In this document: piece by piece, positions 48,505 to 60,600 of the stretch
Layout of the letters: every line of letters begins with the position of its first letter
How positions within the stretch are numbered: the stretch's first letter is position 1
From: Monarcha castaneiventris obscurior
Taxonomy: Eukaryota > Chordata > Aves > Passeriformes > Monarchidae
Reading direction: 5' to 3'
Assembly: GCA_026261815.1 (NCBI GenBank)
Contig: JAMPIT010000484.1
Span: forward strand, 10,700,501 to 10,764,500
Length of the DNA stretch: 64,000 nucleotides
Position numbers and translations under genes: made by a program
The notes under the pieces: model-generated
What the model saw: the letters and a program-made list of their open reading frames with translations, nothing else
What the model was told of the DNA's origin: nothing
Database searches by the model: none

Positions 48505-51500
48505 ATTCTTTATCTCTGCCAATTAGAAAGCATTTTGCATCCTGAATGGGCTTATTCACCCATCGTTCAGTTAAATAACCACTAGCTAGATATATCTTGC
48601 TTAAGCACAACAACTGGCCTGGTACCAGATGAGCTTGATATTTATTTAACAAACAGTGCTGTCTTCGTAGATCTAAATTAGAGCCTTATTTGAAATACTT
48701 AAAGTTTACCCATTACTGTTTGCCCTTAGTGAAAATCCAAGTTCTGGTTACATCCCTGCTCACTAGGATTAGAACTGTCACAATATTTATTTAACAGGAG
48801 GAGGCATGCTAAGCCATGCTGCAAACATTGCTGTGCCAATATGAAGAGGAACTTACTGCTTTTTACAGTGTTTCTTTCTCTGCATGTGCTCTCTCTCCAT
48901 CCCTCCCTCTTTCCTCTTCTTCCTGCTGTCCCCATGTTCTCCTGCCCCACCAGCCCCTCTCCCACAGATGGCATTTCTATTGCCCACAGAATGATTCTGG
49001 TGGGAAAATATGTTTGAAAAAGGGCTGTGAAAATTGGGGTTGGTGCTGATGGAGGGAAGGAGGGCAATGCATGGCCTGTCCCCTCCTCTCCTGGTGTCCC
49101 TTGTGCTCCAAACTACACTGATCAATGCAATGGACACGTGGTAGGGCACAGAGTCCTGGCCTCTCGGTTCCTCATCCTACTTGGTGAAACTCATGCTGCA
49201 CCACAAACTGCCTCCAGCTGGGAGACACGTGTCCCTTAGTCAATAGTTCAGATTTTTTCCCACAGCAGCAAGGCCAGGTGCACTTTGGGTCTTTTCCCAT
49301 CTCATTGTGAAAATGTAGGCTGTGAGCGGGGAGGGATATTGTTCTTCTGTTTCACTGGGTGATGCAAATTCCCATTCCCCGCAAGGAATGGATGAACAAA
49401 TACCCTTGGTACAAGTGCTAGGATAGCCTGGTAATTTCCCCTTCTTTCTGAGATACAAAACATAGATCCCTCCCTCCAGTCTGCAAAGCCTGCTGAATTT
49501 CTGGAGCTTAGCAAAGAGAGGGAAGGTTTCCTATCTCCAAACCTCTAGAAAGACAGCAGCGCAAGGGAAGGAAAAGCAGCAGTGAAAAGGTAGGAGGAAG
49601 ACTGTGCTAAGCAGTATACATGTATTTTATGCTGATAATTATGAAAGAACAAATTTGCTATCTCAGGAAGTTAGCATTTTCAGCCTGACTTCCTCAGCAA
49701 TCATCCTGTCTGTCAGTTCCCTTTTAATAACTTTTGAACCAGTTGGCCAATTTCAATCAGACTTGACAGACAGGTGGAATTCTGAGTGGTGCCAAGTTCT
49801 CACTGGATTCACAGTGTTGGTGCCATGTAGAGCATAGAGAGCACAGCCCCGCACTGAAGGGAGCAGTCCATGAGGGCTGCACAGGAGTGCTCTGTGCAGG
49901 GTAGGATCACCCTGTATGATGTCAGCACCTGGGACCACCTTGGGTATGGATACTGCATAGAAACATTTCTGAACCCCTGGTGAAATCTGGGTCTCGTGGA
50001 AGAGAAGAGGGTAGGGCAGGGGAATAGGAGGGAGAGGGTTTGCCAGGTGTCCTTTGGGACAGATACATCACTGTGCAGAATAAAGAACTCCAGAGAACAC
50101 CCATAGCTCTTCAGAAAGGGGTGAAAAAGCAGGGGAAAGTAAACCCTACAGGTACAGCATCACAAAAGCAGGAATGAAGGAAACACTGCCATTCAGTCTA
50201 CTAAAAGTGTAATGAGGAAAGCAAATCCAGCTGCTTGCAGCTAACCCATCCCAGTCTCTGAGTGAGGAACACTCCATTCAAGGACTGAATTCCAGAGCCA
50301 ACAGACTCATAACAGACAATTATCGTTTCACCTACAGATGGGAAAACCTGATAAAACGAGTCCTGTATGGACAGGGGATTGAAATAGAGCTTGGGCAGGG
50401 GTTGCAGCCAGAGACTGGTGGCCATAAATACATCAAAAGCAAAGGACTTTAAGACACATGCATAGCACCACCATTTATAAACTTCCATGTGTCCCAATTT
50501 GTACCTCACCATTCATGGGCACGCCGGGAAGGCTGCACAACTCAGGCCCAGACTCTTCACAAAGAAAAACCCTTTTCCTTTAATGTTACTGCAGCTTTCA
50601 GAAACGGCAGTGATTTTTTGGTTTGGGTTTTTTTTTTTTCCCAAGGCCAACCAAAAAACAACAACAAAAAAAAAAAGCAGCTGTGCCTATTAAGATGTTT
50701 CTCATCTGGTGTGCTAAGTCTGTGCTAGAGTTAACTCTGCATCTGCATCTTCATCAACAATGCGACATCGCTTACACCAATTTGATTTTACCTTGTCTGG
50801 GAGACGAAAGCAATTTATAAGTTTCAAAGAGCACTCTCTGGCTGGGATCCAAACACAGGAGTGTAGTGCTGAAAAGAGAATTGCTGGAGACTTTTATGTC
50901 TGGCATATGGTGTGCTAGTTTCCTTTCTAATCTGGGTAATGAAGGTCAGTATGAAGTGCTGAGTTGGTTGTGTTGGCCAGGGCGTTTGATGACCTGCTCA
51001 CACAAGTGGGGATTTCAAACCCTGACCAGTGTGAACTAGCAAAAGGAAATCTACTCACTCACTTCACTGAAAACCTGGAAATATGTATTTTCCTCCTCAT
51101 TTCTGAATATGTTTTTCTGGAGATGACAAAAGTCATGACTGGGCTGCAGCAATGGAAGATTTCTACAGGCTATGCCACATGGGGCTGTTCAGTAGTGCAC
51201 CTGGTGGATCCCACTAGCATCTGTAACTAATTGAGAAGATAAATCCATTTTGCTGGAGTGGTTTAGATTTCCAAAAGTCCTTCAGTCTATTCCAGCTGAG
51301 CTGATTAGAGTCCAGCTCACTGGGAGTCATTACTGTCAATCCCACCAGCTGGCCTGAATTTTGCAAGGAGAAAAAAGCAAGAAAAATGCATTAAAAATGA
51401 ACAAATCTATATTTCATGACTTATGCAAACTGATTTTCCCCAAAGGGGGTCCTACTGCTAACATCATCACATCATTGTGATGTTCCTGCATGGCTTGGCT

Positions 51501-52574
51501 TGTTCGTGGATCTCCTTCGAAAAGAGAAGTATTTCAAGAGTTAAGTGTCAGCATCAATGAAATTAAGAGCGTTTTGGATATAGATGAGATAAGGGCACAT
51601 ATAGCCTCTGGATATAGACACATATAGAGGCAATGAATTCAATAGCTAATGCAGGATCTAAATTCTTGCATTCAGCCAAGTTATATTTATCACAGGCTCT
51701 GCTTCTTAGAATACAGTCATAGCTGGAGCTCGATTAGAAGTGCAGTTCATTTCAGTTACCTCAGACTACTTAGCAGTTGTATTTGCCATAGATTTTGCTC
51801 ATCTGCCAGTTCCAGGATTTTTCAGCATCTCTGTCCTTGTTTTGCAAATGGGAGGAAAGAATCATCACCTTTGGAGGTGATCATACTGGCCTGGGAGCCT
51901 ATGTTTGGATAAACCCCCGCATCTCCCTCCACCTCAGGTATTTCTTGCTAGTCCATCTGAGGGACCTGTCACCTGTCCCACTGCAGACAGATGAGCCTCC
52001 ATCAAGCCATAGAAATGGTCATGATTTTTTGTCACTCAATTTTCCTTTTTTCTTGTTCCCTTTTCCCTCTAGTAGTTTATTCAAGCCCAGAGAAAGAGCT
52101 TCGTCCCTAGCTCATGTAGAGCTCTGATGTATGCAAATCCTCCTTGTGCTCCCATGGCCCTTTTTTTCCCCCCTTCTTTCCTTTTAATTCTAGATTTGAA
52201 AATAAAATGCGAGCTGGCTGCACAGAGATCTCTCATGTGTGCAACTTCCAATTGTGGCAAATTGGAACTGTCGATGCAAGCAGCTCAGATTTATTTATAT
52301 ATTTAAGAGGAAGGAGGGAGGAGAGGGAAGGGGAGGGGGAGATGCTTGTGGTGGAAAGGAAAAAGAAAAGTAACAGATCCAAGCAAAAAGGGATTTGAAT
52401 CTCAAATAGTGCTCCCTGGCCCATATTACCCAAATCCCTCCAGCCTTGTCCATGGCTGCCTCTTGCCTAGTTAGAAACAACAGGCAAAAGACCAAAAACA
52501 TTTTTTTTCCCCCCACAACACTAAGAGTTGTTGAGTTTTGCAGATGCCATTAGGCAAGCGAAGTCTAACACCGA
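48505..52574. other. Gene-free unique sequence
   Basis: No gene was recognised. A T-run/A-run pair at 50,625-50,676 could pair as a weak hairpin. A purine-rich segment (52,306-52,341) is low complexity. Frames reach 113 codons without domains. Confidence 0.5.
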
Positions 52575-52800
52575 GACTGATGCAATTAATACTTGGTGCT
52601 TCAAAACATTAACATAGCTATTTATATAAATTAGTAACCTTAAGCCCAGGCGGTAGCATTATTACAGCATTACTAATTAAATCACAATAAGCTTAGTTTG
52701 CAGTACTATTAATTATGAAGCTGACAGAGTGATATTGGAGATCTGATTGGCCTATTGTCAGTCATTACCCAATCAGTAATGAACCAGACGGGCAATGAAA
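52575..52800. promoter_or_regulatory. AT-rich candidate regulatory stretch with paired inverted CCAAT boxes
   Basis: The segment contains several TAATTA/ATTAAT cores (near 52,582, 52,672 and 52,710). It also has an exact inverted pair, ctgattgg (52,743-52,750) and ccaatcag (52,769-52,776), i.e. two CCAAT boxes in opposite orientation about 18 bp apart. NF-Y or TALE-homeodomain type factors bind such cores in other settings. Function here is inference only. Confidence 0.25.
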
Positions 52801-53519
52801 ATCAAAGCTGACGCTCCAGCAGTGCTGTTCCCAGTTCCCGGGAAGAAGGGCCACCGTTCCAGCAGAGGAAGCATCAGCATCCTCCATCAAAGCAGGCAGG
52901 CAGCATGAACAGAGCTTGGGGATGTGGGGAGGCACGTGGGGGAGGTTCTCTCCTGCCTCAACTGCACTCCTCAAACCCAGGAGCAAAAGTTACACGTTCC
53001 TGTGGCTAACAAAGAGGTCGTGGGCCTCTTTTGTGAGAGCAAGTGAACAAAGCTTTGTCACCTCTAGTGGAGTCTCTGATTAGAGTGCATTAGAGAATAC
53101 CCTTTAGGGATTTTTTATGGCTAAGTTAGTGTAGGGAAGAACATTGATGTGAACAGTCTGTTGTGGGCACCTCTGTGATAATTTATAAAGGGCTTTTCAT
53201 GAAGAGCTGTCCAAATGTCTTTTTTAATGGAAAGGGCAGCAGGACAAAGCCACCATCTCAGGGAAGTGTTCCTTCACAGACAAATGGTGCTGTGCCCATG
53301 GGCAGGGGGAAAGGAAGGGGTGTCCACATAAGCCCAGGGATGCAAATGGGAAGCAGAGGTTGTAGGGCTTTACGCTGGTTGTGTTCCCCATTGAACACAA
53401 CGCAGTCTGCCACTGCTGGGGCTCAGAAAAGGCAGAGGTTGGTGATAAGAGGCTGAAGAGAAGGAGTTCAAGGTCAGAAACCCACCAACCTCACAGGCTG
53501 GACCTACCTAGTCCAACCT
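52801..53519. other. Gene-free unique sequence
   Basis: No gene or transposon is recognised. Frames of up to 97 codons are uninformative. Confidence 0.5.
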
Positions 53520-53590
53520 AATTAATTATGTGATTCTGTGAACACACGTTAGTCTGAATTTGCCCATCTTTAACATGGCAGTAAGAGACA
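53520..53590 (-). repeat. Possible MIR-like remnant
   Basis: 'ctgaatttgcccatcttta' followed by 'acatggcagtaa' resembles the reverse complement of the MIR block ctcagtttccccatctgtaaaatggggataa. The preceding 'gtgattctgtgaac' could be the continuation of the same MIR or the 3' tail of a decayed CR1. The match is short, so the assignment is tentative. Confidence 0.35.
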
Positions 53591-55992
53591 GAACAAGGAC
53601 ATCTGCACAGCAGTCTTGGCCTCTGTTTTAGGTAGGAGATGATGCGTTTACCCAGAACAGGACGTTTGGCCTGGGAAACCCTAAAAAGTGCTTCTTTCAG
53701 AGTTGTTTGGTGTTTCATTGTTCCAGCAAGACACCTAGCCATGGTACCCTCTCCTGTATTACAGCAGTTCTCCTGCACAGCCAGAGATTCTTGGAGCAAA
53801 GGACCCATAAAACAGCAAGAATACACTCGGTGACAGCCTGTGCATGTTTCATTAAAGTAAGAGCAAATGATTGACAGGTGTCAGTTTAGTCTGCACCTGC
53901 CTCTCCTTTCCTGATGGACCTAAAATGATGAGCATGCCACAGAAATGGAAGTAAGCCAGCTGTCTTCCACTCCTGTTATCCACAACGGTGATTCAAAGCA
54001 ATAAAACACTCATAGTCTGGGAGCAGGAGGGCAGATCCTTCTCCCTGAATCAGAGTTATCACCTCAACTTCTGCCCACAAAAGGAAACCTCTTCCAAAAA
54101 ACAAAGCAAAACGATCATTCAAGCAGGGGGAAAATTATCATGGAAAGATCTGGTAGCATGGAAAGATCTGCTCATCTGATGGAATTGAAGAGAGAGCAAA
54201 GGTCTTGCTCAGTTTTTGCACCAGTTGAAGGATTTGCAAGGTCCTGAGAAACTGGGGATCACCACTGGCCATCAGAGGTGACAGATATCATCTCTCACTG
54301 ACAGCTGACAAATTTCTCATCCATCTCCAGCCTGAGGGAGGCTTTTTGCCTTCTTTGAAGATGGGCAGAGGGATGTTGCAGGTTGTATTTCTACCCCACG
54401 CTGCTTAATGTGCCATGGCCGGTGTCGGAAGCTGCTCTGTGCTCACAAGCCAAATCTTGCTGGCACCTCCTCTCAGCATCAGTCTTGAAACACTGACCTG
54501 CAGCAACAACAAAGAAAGGAAACCTTGGTCTATCCAATGAAAAACACAAAGAAAATGCAATCCCTAAATTAAACAGCACAAGGCTCCCAGGACTGGTCTC
54601 AGGGTGTAAGTCCCTCTGCTTTTTAAGATCACAGGGCTGACAGGGATTTTTTTAGCGCTGCAGCATGTAGGGCCACAGCTACATGTTCAGGGGAGCACAG
54701 CATAGTCTACCATGAATTACGTGCTCTTCCAAAGAGAGCCCTGGATCCTCCACCAGCTGAGGTTGTGACCCTTCTTATGCCCTGATGAGAGGGCTCCTGG
54801 AGCCACAACCCCAAATCCAGGGGTATTTTGCAAGGATTAGGCTCTGCACACTAGCTACAAAGGAAGGGGTGGATACACTCCTTCCCTAGGTACTGACTTG
54901 TCGAGGCTTGTGTTCCTGCTGTTGCATAGGTCAGCAGATGGCACTGCTACATTTAGACTTACAGGGTTTTTTTCTTCTTAACGTGTAAATGTGTCTTTTT
55001 CTAGGAGAAATGCTGCATTGCTGTACTGCCTTCTCATTGCTATTTGACTGCTCAAAGTCCAGTGCTCCTCGGGCTGCTCACAGCTCCCTGATCACAAGCT
55101 GCTGTTGGAAACTGGGTGATGATGGGACAGGTTGGAACTCTCTGCAGGTTGGATTTGGACAAGTCTGTTCCAGGGCAAGTAGAAAGACTATTATGCTTTG
55201 ATTATACTCAGTTTCTCCAGTGCAGGTTGCTCTTTCAGAATTACCACTCAGTAAAGGTGTGCTGTAACAGTGGCAGCATCATCAGCATTTCAGGGTGCTG
55301 AGGTGTACCTAGGAATGGCTGTGGTGGCTCAGTTCCACCTAGACCAACATCTGGTCCCTAGCAGTGGCAATAAGGGGATGCTTAAGGAACAATTAGTACA
55401 GGTGACCTGTCCCCTTAAGAGTGCCCCAGCCATTTTCACCCTGGGGTTATCCTGAGCCGGATGCAATATCTCTGTTGTGCCCTTATTCTCCTGAAGTGCG
55501 CCTTGCTGATAGCATCCACAACGTCCCTTAACATGGAGCTTCTCTGTCAAACACCTTGTTGTAAGAAGAATACACCCTTTTTTTGGCTTTGAGCCTGGCT
55601 CCTGTTAGCTCCATTTGATGGTCTTGAGGATATTCAGCATTCAAGGAAGGGACTGATCCCTCCCACTCTCTTCATGCCACTGACAGCTTTGTAGCCCCTT
55701 GTCACTCCCCATCAGCTGCTGAAAAGCCAAAACACATGGAGGAGAGAGGGGTGAGAAGCAAAGGCAAGCTCAGACAGCAAGATAAGCAGCATGAAGCTGG
55801 GACCACGAGATGGTCACAGCTCTCTACAGCCACGCCTTTAAGCAGGTTCTGTCCTATCCCAACAATGATGGGGTGGACAGGGAGGCAGAACAGGCAGGAG
55901 ATGGGCCTGGGCAAGACGGGGCTGCTCATCATAATCCATAAGGGAGGATAAGAAGCCACTTTGCTGGAAGGGTTGCCAGGCTAGCCTACAGC
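53591..55992. other. Gene-free sequence upstream of the candidate gene
   Basis: No gene or recognisable promoter was seen. A short 18-bp-period duplication of catggaaagatctg lies at 54,139-54,170. The last few hundred bases before 55,993 hold no TATA box or CpG island, so any upstream non-coding exon of the candidate gene is not visible. Confidence 0.45.
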
Positions 55993-57473
55993 ATGGCTCA
56001 GAGCCAGAGCTGCTCGGAACATGAGGAGAGTCCTGAAGATGTTGGCAGGCATTCTAAGGAGGTAAAGACTGAGAGCAAAGAAGAACAGGAATACCAGGGG
56101 AGAGACTTAAGCACATTTAGGCTTAATTTGGATGGGAAGACCCTGGAGGAATACCTGCTCTGGCAATCCCCAGACTGGGGCCAGAATCCAGAAGAAGCAG
56201 CTGCTTATCTAAGGCTGAGCTGGGAGCTGTCGGAGTCCAAGGAAGTTGGTAAGTAGCTATCAGTGAGCAGTGAGAGCCCTTGAGGAGCAGGAACACTGCG
56301 AAGCAGCAAAGACAGTGCATTTGGAAGGAAGCCTCAGTCTCTTAATAAAATTTGTGTTCTTTCCACTTTATGGTCAAGGAGTTGCTTTTGCCCCAGAGAG
56401 CAGGGAAAGCCAGCTGCTCTCCAAGAGCTAGTGCAGGTGGTTAGGGGGAGTCAGGTGCTGCAGACACAACACACAGAGCTTTTCAGCGAGGCTGTCGCAG
56501 CACTGTGATGTGATATGTGAGTTCACAGTACCAGTCTTACAGTAGGGTCCTTGTGGCTAAAGCAAAATTCTAATAGAGCCCATCTCCCACACGACATGGA
56601 GTCCTGTGGGATAAGGCTACTAACCAATCCTTTGTCTCCCAAGGGGAATTGCTCTGGAAGAAGCGATTCGAGGGCCTTTGCTGTGCACTTCTGACAAGGT
56701 GAGTGAAAGCTGGGTGTTGCCCTAAGCTTCCTGGATGTCTGCTCAAGCACCATGGGAGCAGCACCCCAGGGAAATGTTGCTGTGCTCAGGAATCTAGAAA
56801 GCAGAAGCAGGGATTTAACAGAGGAGAGAGATGCCTTGGGAAGAGTGTGAGAAAACACAGCTCCAGACACTAGAGGGGTGAATATAATGGATGGTTTGGT
56901 CCAAGGCTGGGCAAAGGTAGCCTGCTGGGTGTGTGGGAAGAGACAAGACTGCATTTAAACAGCCCTACTGTGTCACCGTCACACGGCCAGGGAGACCCAG
57001 CAGCCTCACAGAACAAATAGCCAGCACTGCCTTGAAGCTTCTGTAGCTCTTAAAAAACATCAAACACCATGACAGGCATGAAGTGCCAACAGCAAAGGGA
57101 CACCCTTCAGCTCCTTGGATGGGGACAAAGCACTCTGTATAGCCAAGCACATCCAAAGCTCCCTCGATTTCTTTGAAGGTCCTTGCTCATCACTTTCCTG
57201 TTTTAATTTGCAGATTACAGGAGGAGGAGGGAGTACAGGAGCCAAAGGATTCTGTCAGACTGCGCTGAAAGCAGCAGCAGCCGCTATAGCAGCAGGCAGA
57301 ACCCAATCAGAAATGACCTCACCAAGCTGCTCATCTTCTTTGTGCATTTTCATTCCTGGCAAAAGCCCTGCCAAGCCAGAGAGTTCTCTGAACAAGCCAG
57401 GCAAGAGCATCCAGCCCACAGGAGGAACCCACCATCACTGCAGCTGCTCATTAGAACTGGGACAGGAGGCTGA
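55993..57473 (+). CDS. Candidate two-exon gene, 171-codon product, function unknown
   Basis: Exon 1 (55,993-56,248) starts at an ATG in optimal context (A at -3, G at +4), with an in-frame stop upstream at 55,939. It encodes 85 residues, acidic and Glu/Ser-rich, beginning MAQSQSCSEHEESPED and including LEEYLLWQSPDWGQNPEEAA. It ends at the donor gttg|gtaagt in phase 1. Exon 2 (57,214-57,473) follows a good acceptor: candidate branch site 'gctcatc', pyrimidine-rich tract, 'tttaatttgcag'. Read in the matching phase it stays open for 86 codons to a TGA at 57,471-57,473. Its start is basic (DYRRRREYRSQR), followed by a Ser-rich run and a short hydrophobic patch (LTKLLIFFVHFH). A variant poly(A) signal ATTAAA lies at 57,615-57,620. 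The intron is 965 bp. I recognise no family. The acidic N-terminal half reads like genuine protein, while the C-terminal half is less convincing. It could be a lineage-restricted gene, a spliced lncRNA, or chance. Confidence 0.35.
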
Positions 57474-57614
57474 GCACAGGAGTCAGGGCTGTTTTTAAGC
57501 ACCCTGGGCAGATCTTAGAAAACACAAGGTGGGCACAAAAACATGCACTGTGCTTTCATAGATGATTACAGTTCTGTATCAGGCTGGTGAAGGAAGGAAG
57601 GCAGGAGCTGTGAT

Positions 57615-57620
57615 ATTAAA
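57615..57620 (+). terminator. Possible poly(A) signal (ATTAAA) for the candidate gene
   Basis: This is the second most common vertebrate poly(A) hexamer and lies about 140 bp after the predicted stop codon. Such hexamers are frequent by chance in AT-rich DNA, and an AATAAA within the proposed intron (near 56,344) is a competing site. Confidence 0.2.
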
Positions 57621-60600
57621 TGAAAGGCTGCACAGAGAAGCATTGCTGAGCAGAAATAGTTTTAGGGTACCTGGAAGGCATCACTGTTTTTAATCCTTGC
57701 AAGGGATTTTTACAAGAAACAAGATGTTGCTTTGCTTTGTTTTGTTCTCCCTTGAGATGGGATTCAGATGCAATGCTGGAATACAGATTTCACCCAGCCT
57801 GGCATTTTGGGCAATCTCTTCTGGAAACGCTACAGACTTTGGGGACTGGATCCTGATTTGGACCTCATTGCTCAGATATGAACTCAGAGTGGGTTTGGAA
57901 GGAGGTTTGGTTTGGTGCCAGCCCCTACACACAGGGCAGCATGGAGGTTGGCAAATCCAGTCAAAAAAACCCCACAAAGACACCAGCTTAATACAGCTGC
58001 AGATTTAAGCTTGTCTTGGACTCTGAGACATTGAAAATAGTGTGTAAAACAACTCTAGTCTGGCTTTGACAGAAGATGGAAACGGTGAAGGAAATGTCAA
58101 AAGCAAGATGAAACTGGAAGCCAGTTCTCTAGAAAGCAGACAAAAAGAGAATTTGGAGGACAAAGAGCTGAATATTTGAGTCTTATAACAGCGAGCAGTG
58201 TCTGTGCTTATGCCATGGGGATGGGCACTGAGCTCTGTGTCCCACCAGTCCTGACTTCCCACTCCTCCAGAACAGGGGACTGTTTAGGGCACATGGTGCT
58301 GGGTCCCATAACTGTTATGTTATGTCCTGGGTCCCATAGTTTAACTAACTCCAATGTGAGAGCACCAATCCTTAGCAAAGACCTGTGCCCAGACAAGCTG
58401 CGATGGCCTAGAGCACATTACTTGATCAAAAGATTACTAAAATAGCACTGCATATGAGACAGGCACTGGCAAAGGAGCATTCAGCTTTTGAGGAAACCAT
58501 GGACAAGCTGATGTCGACTAAAGTTTCCCAAACCTCCACACAAACCTCAAGCTTCAACTCAAAATGCTGATTCCAAGGCATCTGGTTATGGCATAAATTC
58601 CTCCTCACTGCCCTGTCTCCATGCAGTTGTTCTGCATTTTCTGCAACTCTCCATCTCCCAGCTGGGCTTGCAACAGCAATAATGTCTTGTTAATATGAGG
58701 TCTTCTTGTCCAGAAGGATTAGCACTTGTAGAAGTGAGGAAGTTGGACAGCATAAATGGGTCAAAGCTCAGGAAAATTATGACAGCGCCCTAGAAGAAAA
58801 GCCTGGGTGTGGGGAATGAGATGAGAGCAGGGAAGAACAACAAGTTAAGAGTGAGTGGATAAAAAAGGAGGGGCTCCACTGGGTAATGGGGAAAAATGAC
58901 GCACGTCTTTGGTCAGTAGGAAAAGCAGGTTAGTGAAAAAGAGGGAAGGAAAACCAGCTTCAGGGCCTGGGATCTTCTTCCACCAAATTGTAAAATTCCT
59001 GTAAGTATGGCATTAACTGGCATATGATACTAAACTGTCATTCCAGCCACTGGATGCTTTTATCATTCTCTTAGTTCCCTCCAGTAGCCTACTGCCCCTT
59101 TAGGCACCCGACAGTGTCACCCCAGCAGCTCTGTGCCACCTGCCCCAACCTCCAGCTGCCTTCCAGCAAATCAGTCCCTGTGGCTGCCCAGAGGCGAGAG
59201 GCAGGAAAGGAAGGGCAAGGGAAGAGGGATTATTTTGGCCTTTTTTCAAAGCAGGACAAGTGCTTGGTGTTAATATGCAGAATGCCTGTATATCTCAATT
59301 ATACACCTCCCACAGGGGCCTATTACAGCTACCCTGGGCAGCCAACATGTGTCAGCAGAGCAAACATCGAAGGCTAGCCCAATGTACTCCAAAAATAAAA
59401 AGCAGAGAAAGCAGGACATGAGCCTGTCGACAGCTGCTTCTTTTCTCCCCTGCCCCTTCCCCATGTGGTTTTCAGGTCTAGCTGCCAGGCCTATGTCTTA
59501 ACATTTAAAGTGTGCATGAAATTGCAATCCCCCCTGTCTCTCCCTACGTGGTGGAAATTGGGAAATTAGCATTGCCCCATCACAGCTTGTACAAGTTCAT
59601 GTTACAATTCAATGTTGTTCTTTTTAAATGGTTGGTTGGAGATTGGAAGATGGAGAAAAAAATGGAGATTGGAAGGGAAGAAAAATGCTTTTCCAGTACA
59701 AAAATGATTTTTGGTGTACTGATTCCTCCCTGACACACATATTATTCCCACAGCCTGGGTACCTGAAAGGCAGAAAAAAATTAAATACATCCTTAAAAAC
59801 ATATAAACCCTACCCTCAACAGAGATTTGTGCCCTGGAAGAAGCAAAAAATCCATGCAGTCTAAACGCTTCTTTACTTCTGTTATTAAGTTCCACTTAAA
59901 GGCGCTCAGAAACAGCCACGGTGGAGAACTACACAAATCCAAAGATGGATCCATTTGGAAAAGTGGGTCCTGGAATTGAGGACCCACTTCACTCTTAGTA
60001 ACTCCTTTTAACTCCTACATCTTCCCCTGTCTATTGCTTCCTCACCCCATAGATGTTTGCATGGTACCACCAAAACAATCACGGAGCTGAAGTTCTTTGC
60101 AGAGTTTCACACATATGCAAAAACTGAAGAGAAATATCTTGAACTAACAAACCACACGTGGGAAAAAAGGAAAAGCCAATTCTAGTAAATCCTTGACTGT
60201 GAATTTACTGGGAGCTGCCCAGTGGAGCTCACAGCTTCTGCTGGCTTTTTGGCCAGCACTGTCCTCACACAGCACTGCCAAGATTGGAGCCCTGCTGAAA
60301 CCTAAATGTAGAGCCACAGCTGACACCCTTCCAGTGGCAAGAGGGTTGATGTGACAGGGATGCTGTGGCACAGAAGCCGGGCAATTGTGTGTCTCTTCTG
60401 TTTTCAACTTGATTTCCTGTGATTCAGCAAGGGAGAAAAAACATTCAGAATTACTACAAATAAGTGCAAAACCTTTTGAAATGCCCAAAGACAATCCTGG
60501 TTACAGAGCAGCCTGTTGACTTTATGTGGCCCAGAAATAGGTCCTGTCTTCACAGATGTTTTCCTGACATATATCCCTGCATATTACTGCACTTTCTCCG

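Noticed and set aside
47799..48585. ORFs of 213-235 codons on both strands, rich in Lys/Arg/Glu/Gly or Phe/Leu/Ser/Pro
   Set aside because: They are translations of the pyrimidine microsatellite. No non-repetitive coding content remains once the tract is removed.
51820..51880. MIR-like 'gttttgcaaatgggaggaaa'
   Set aside because: The similarity ends after about 20 bases and the expected downstream blocks are absent.
53480..53545. CR1 3' tail (gattctgtga-like ending)
   Set aside because: Only about ten bases fit CR1. The adjoining sequence fits a minus-strand MIR better, so it was listed there with low confidence.
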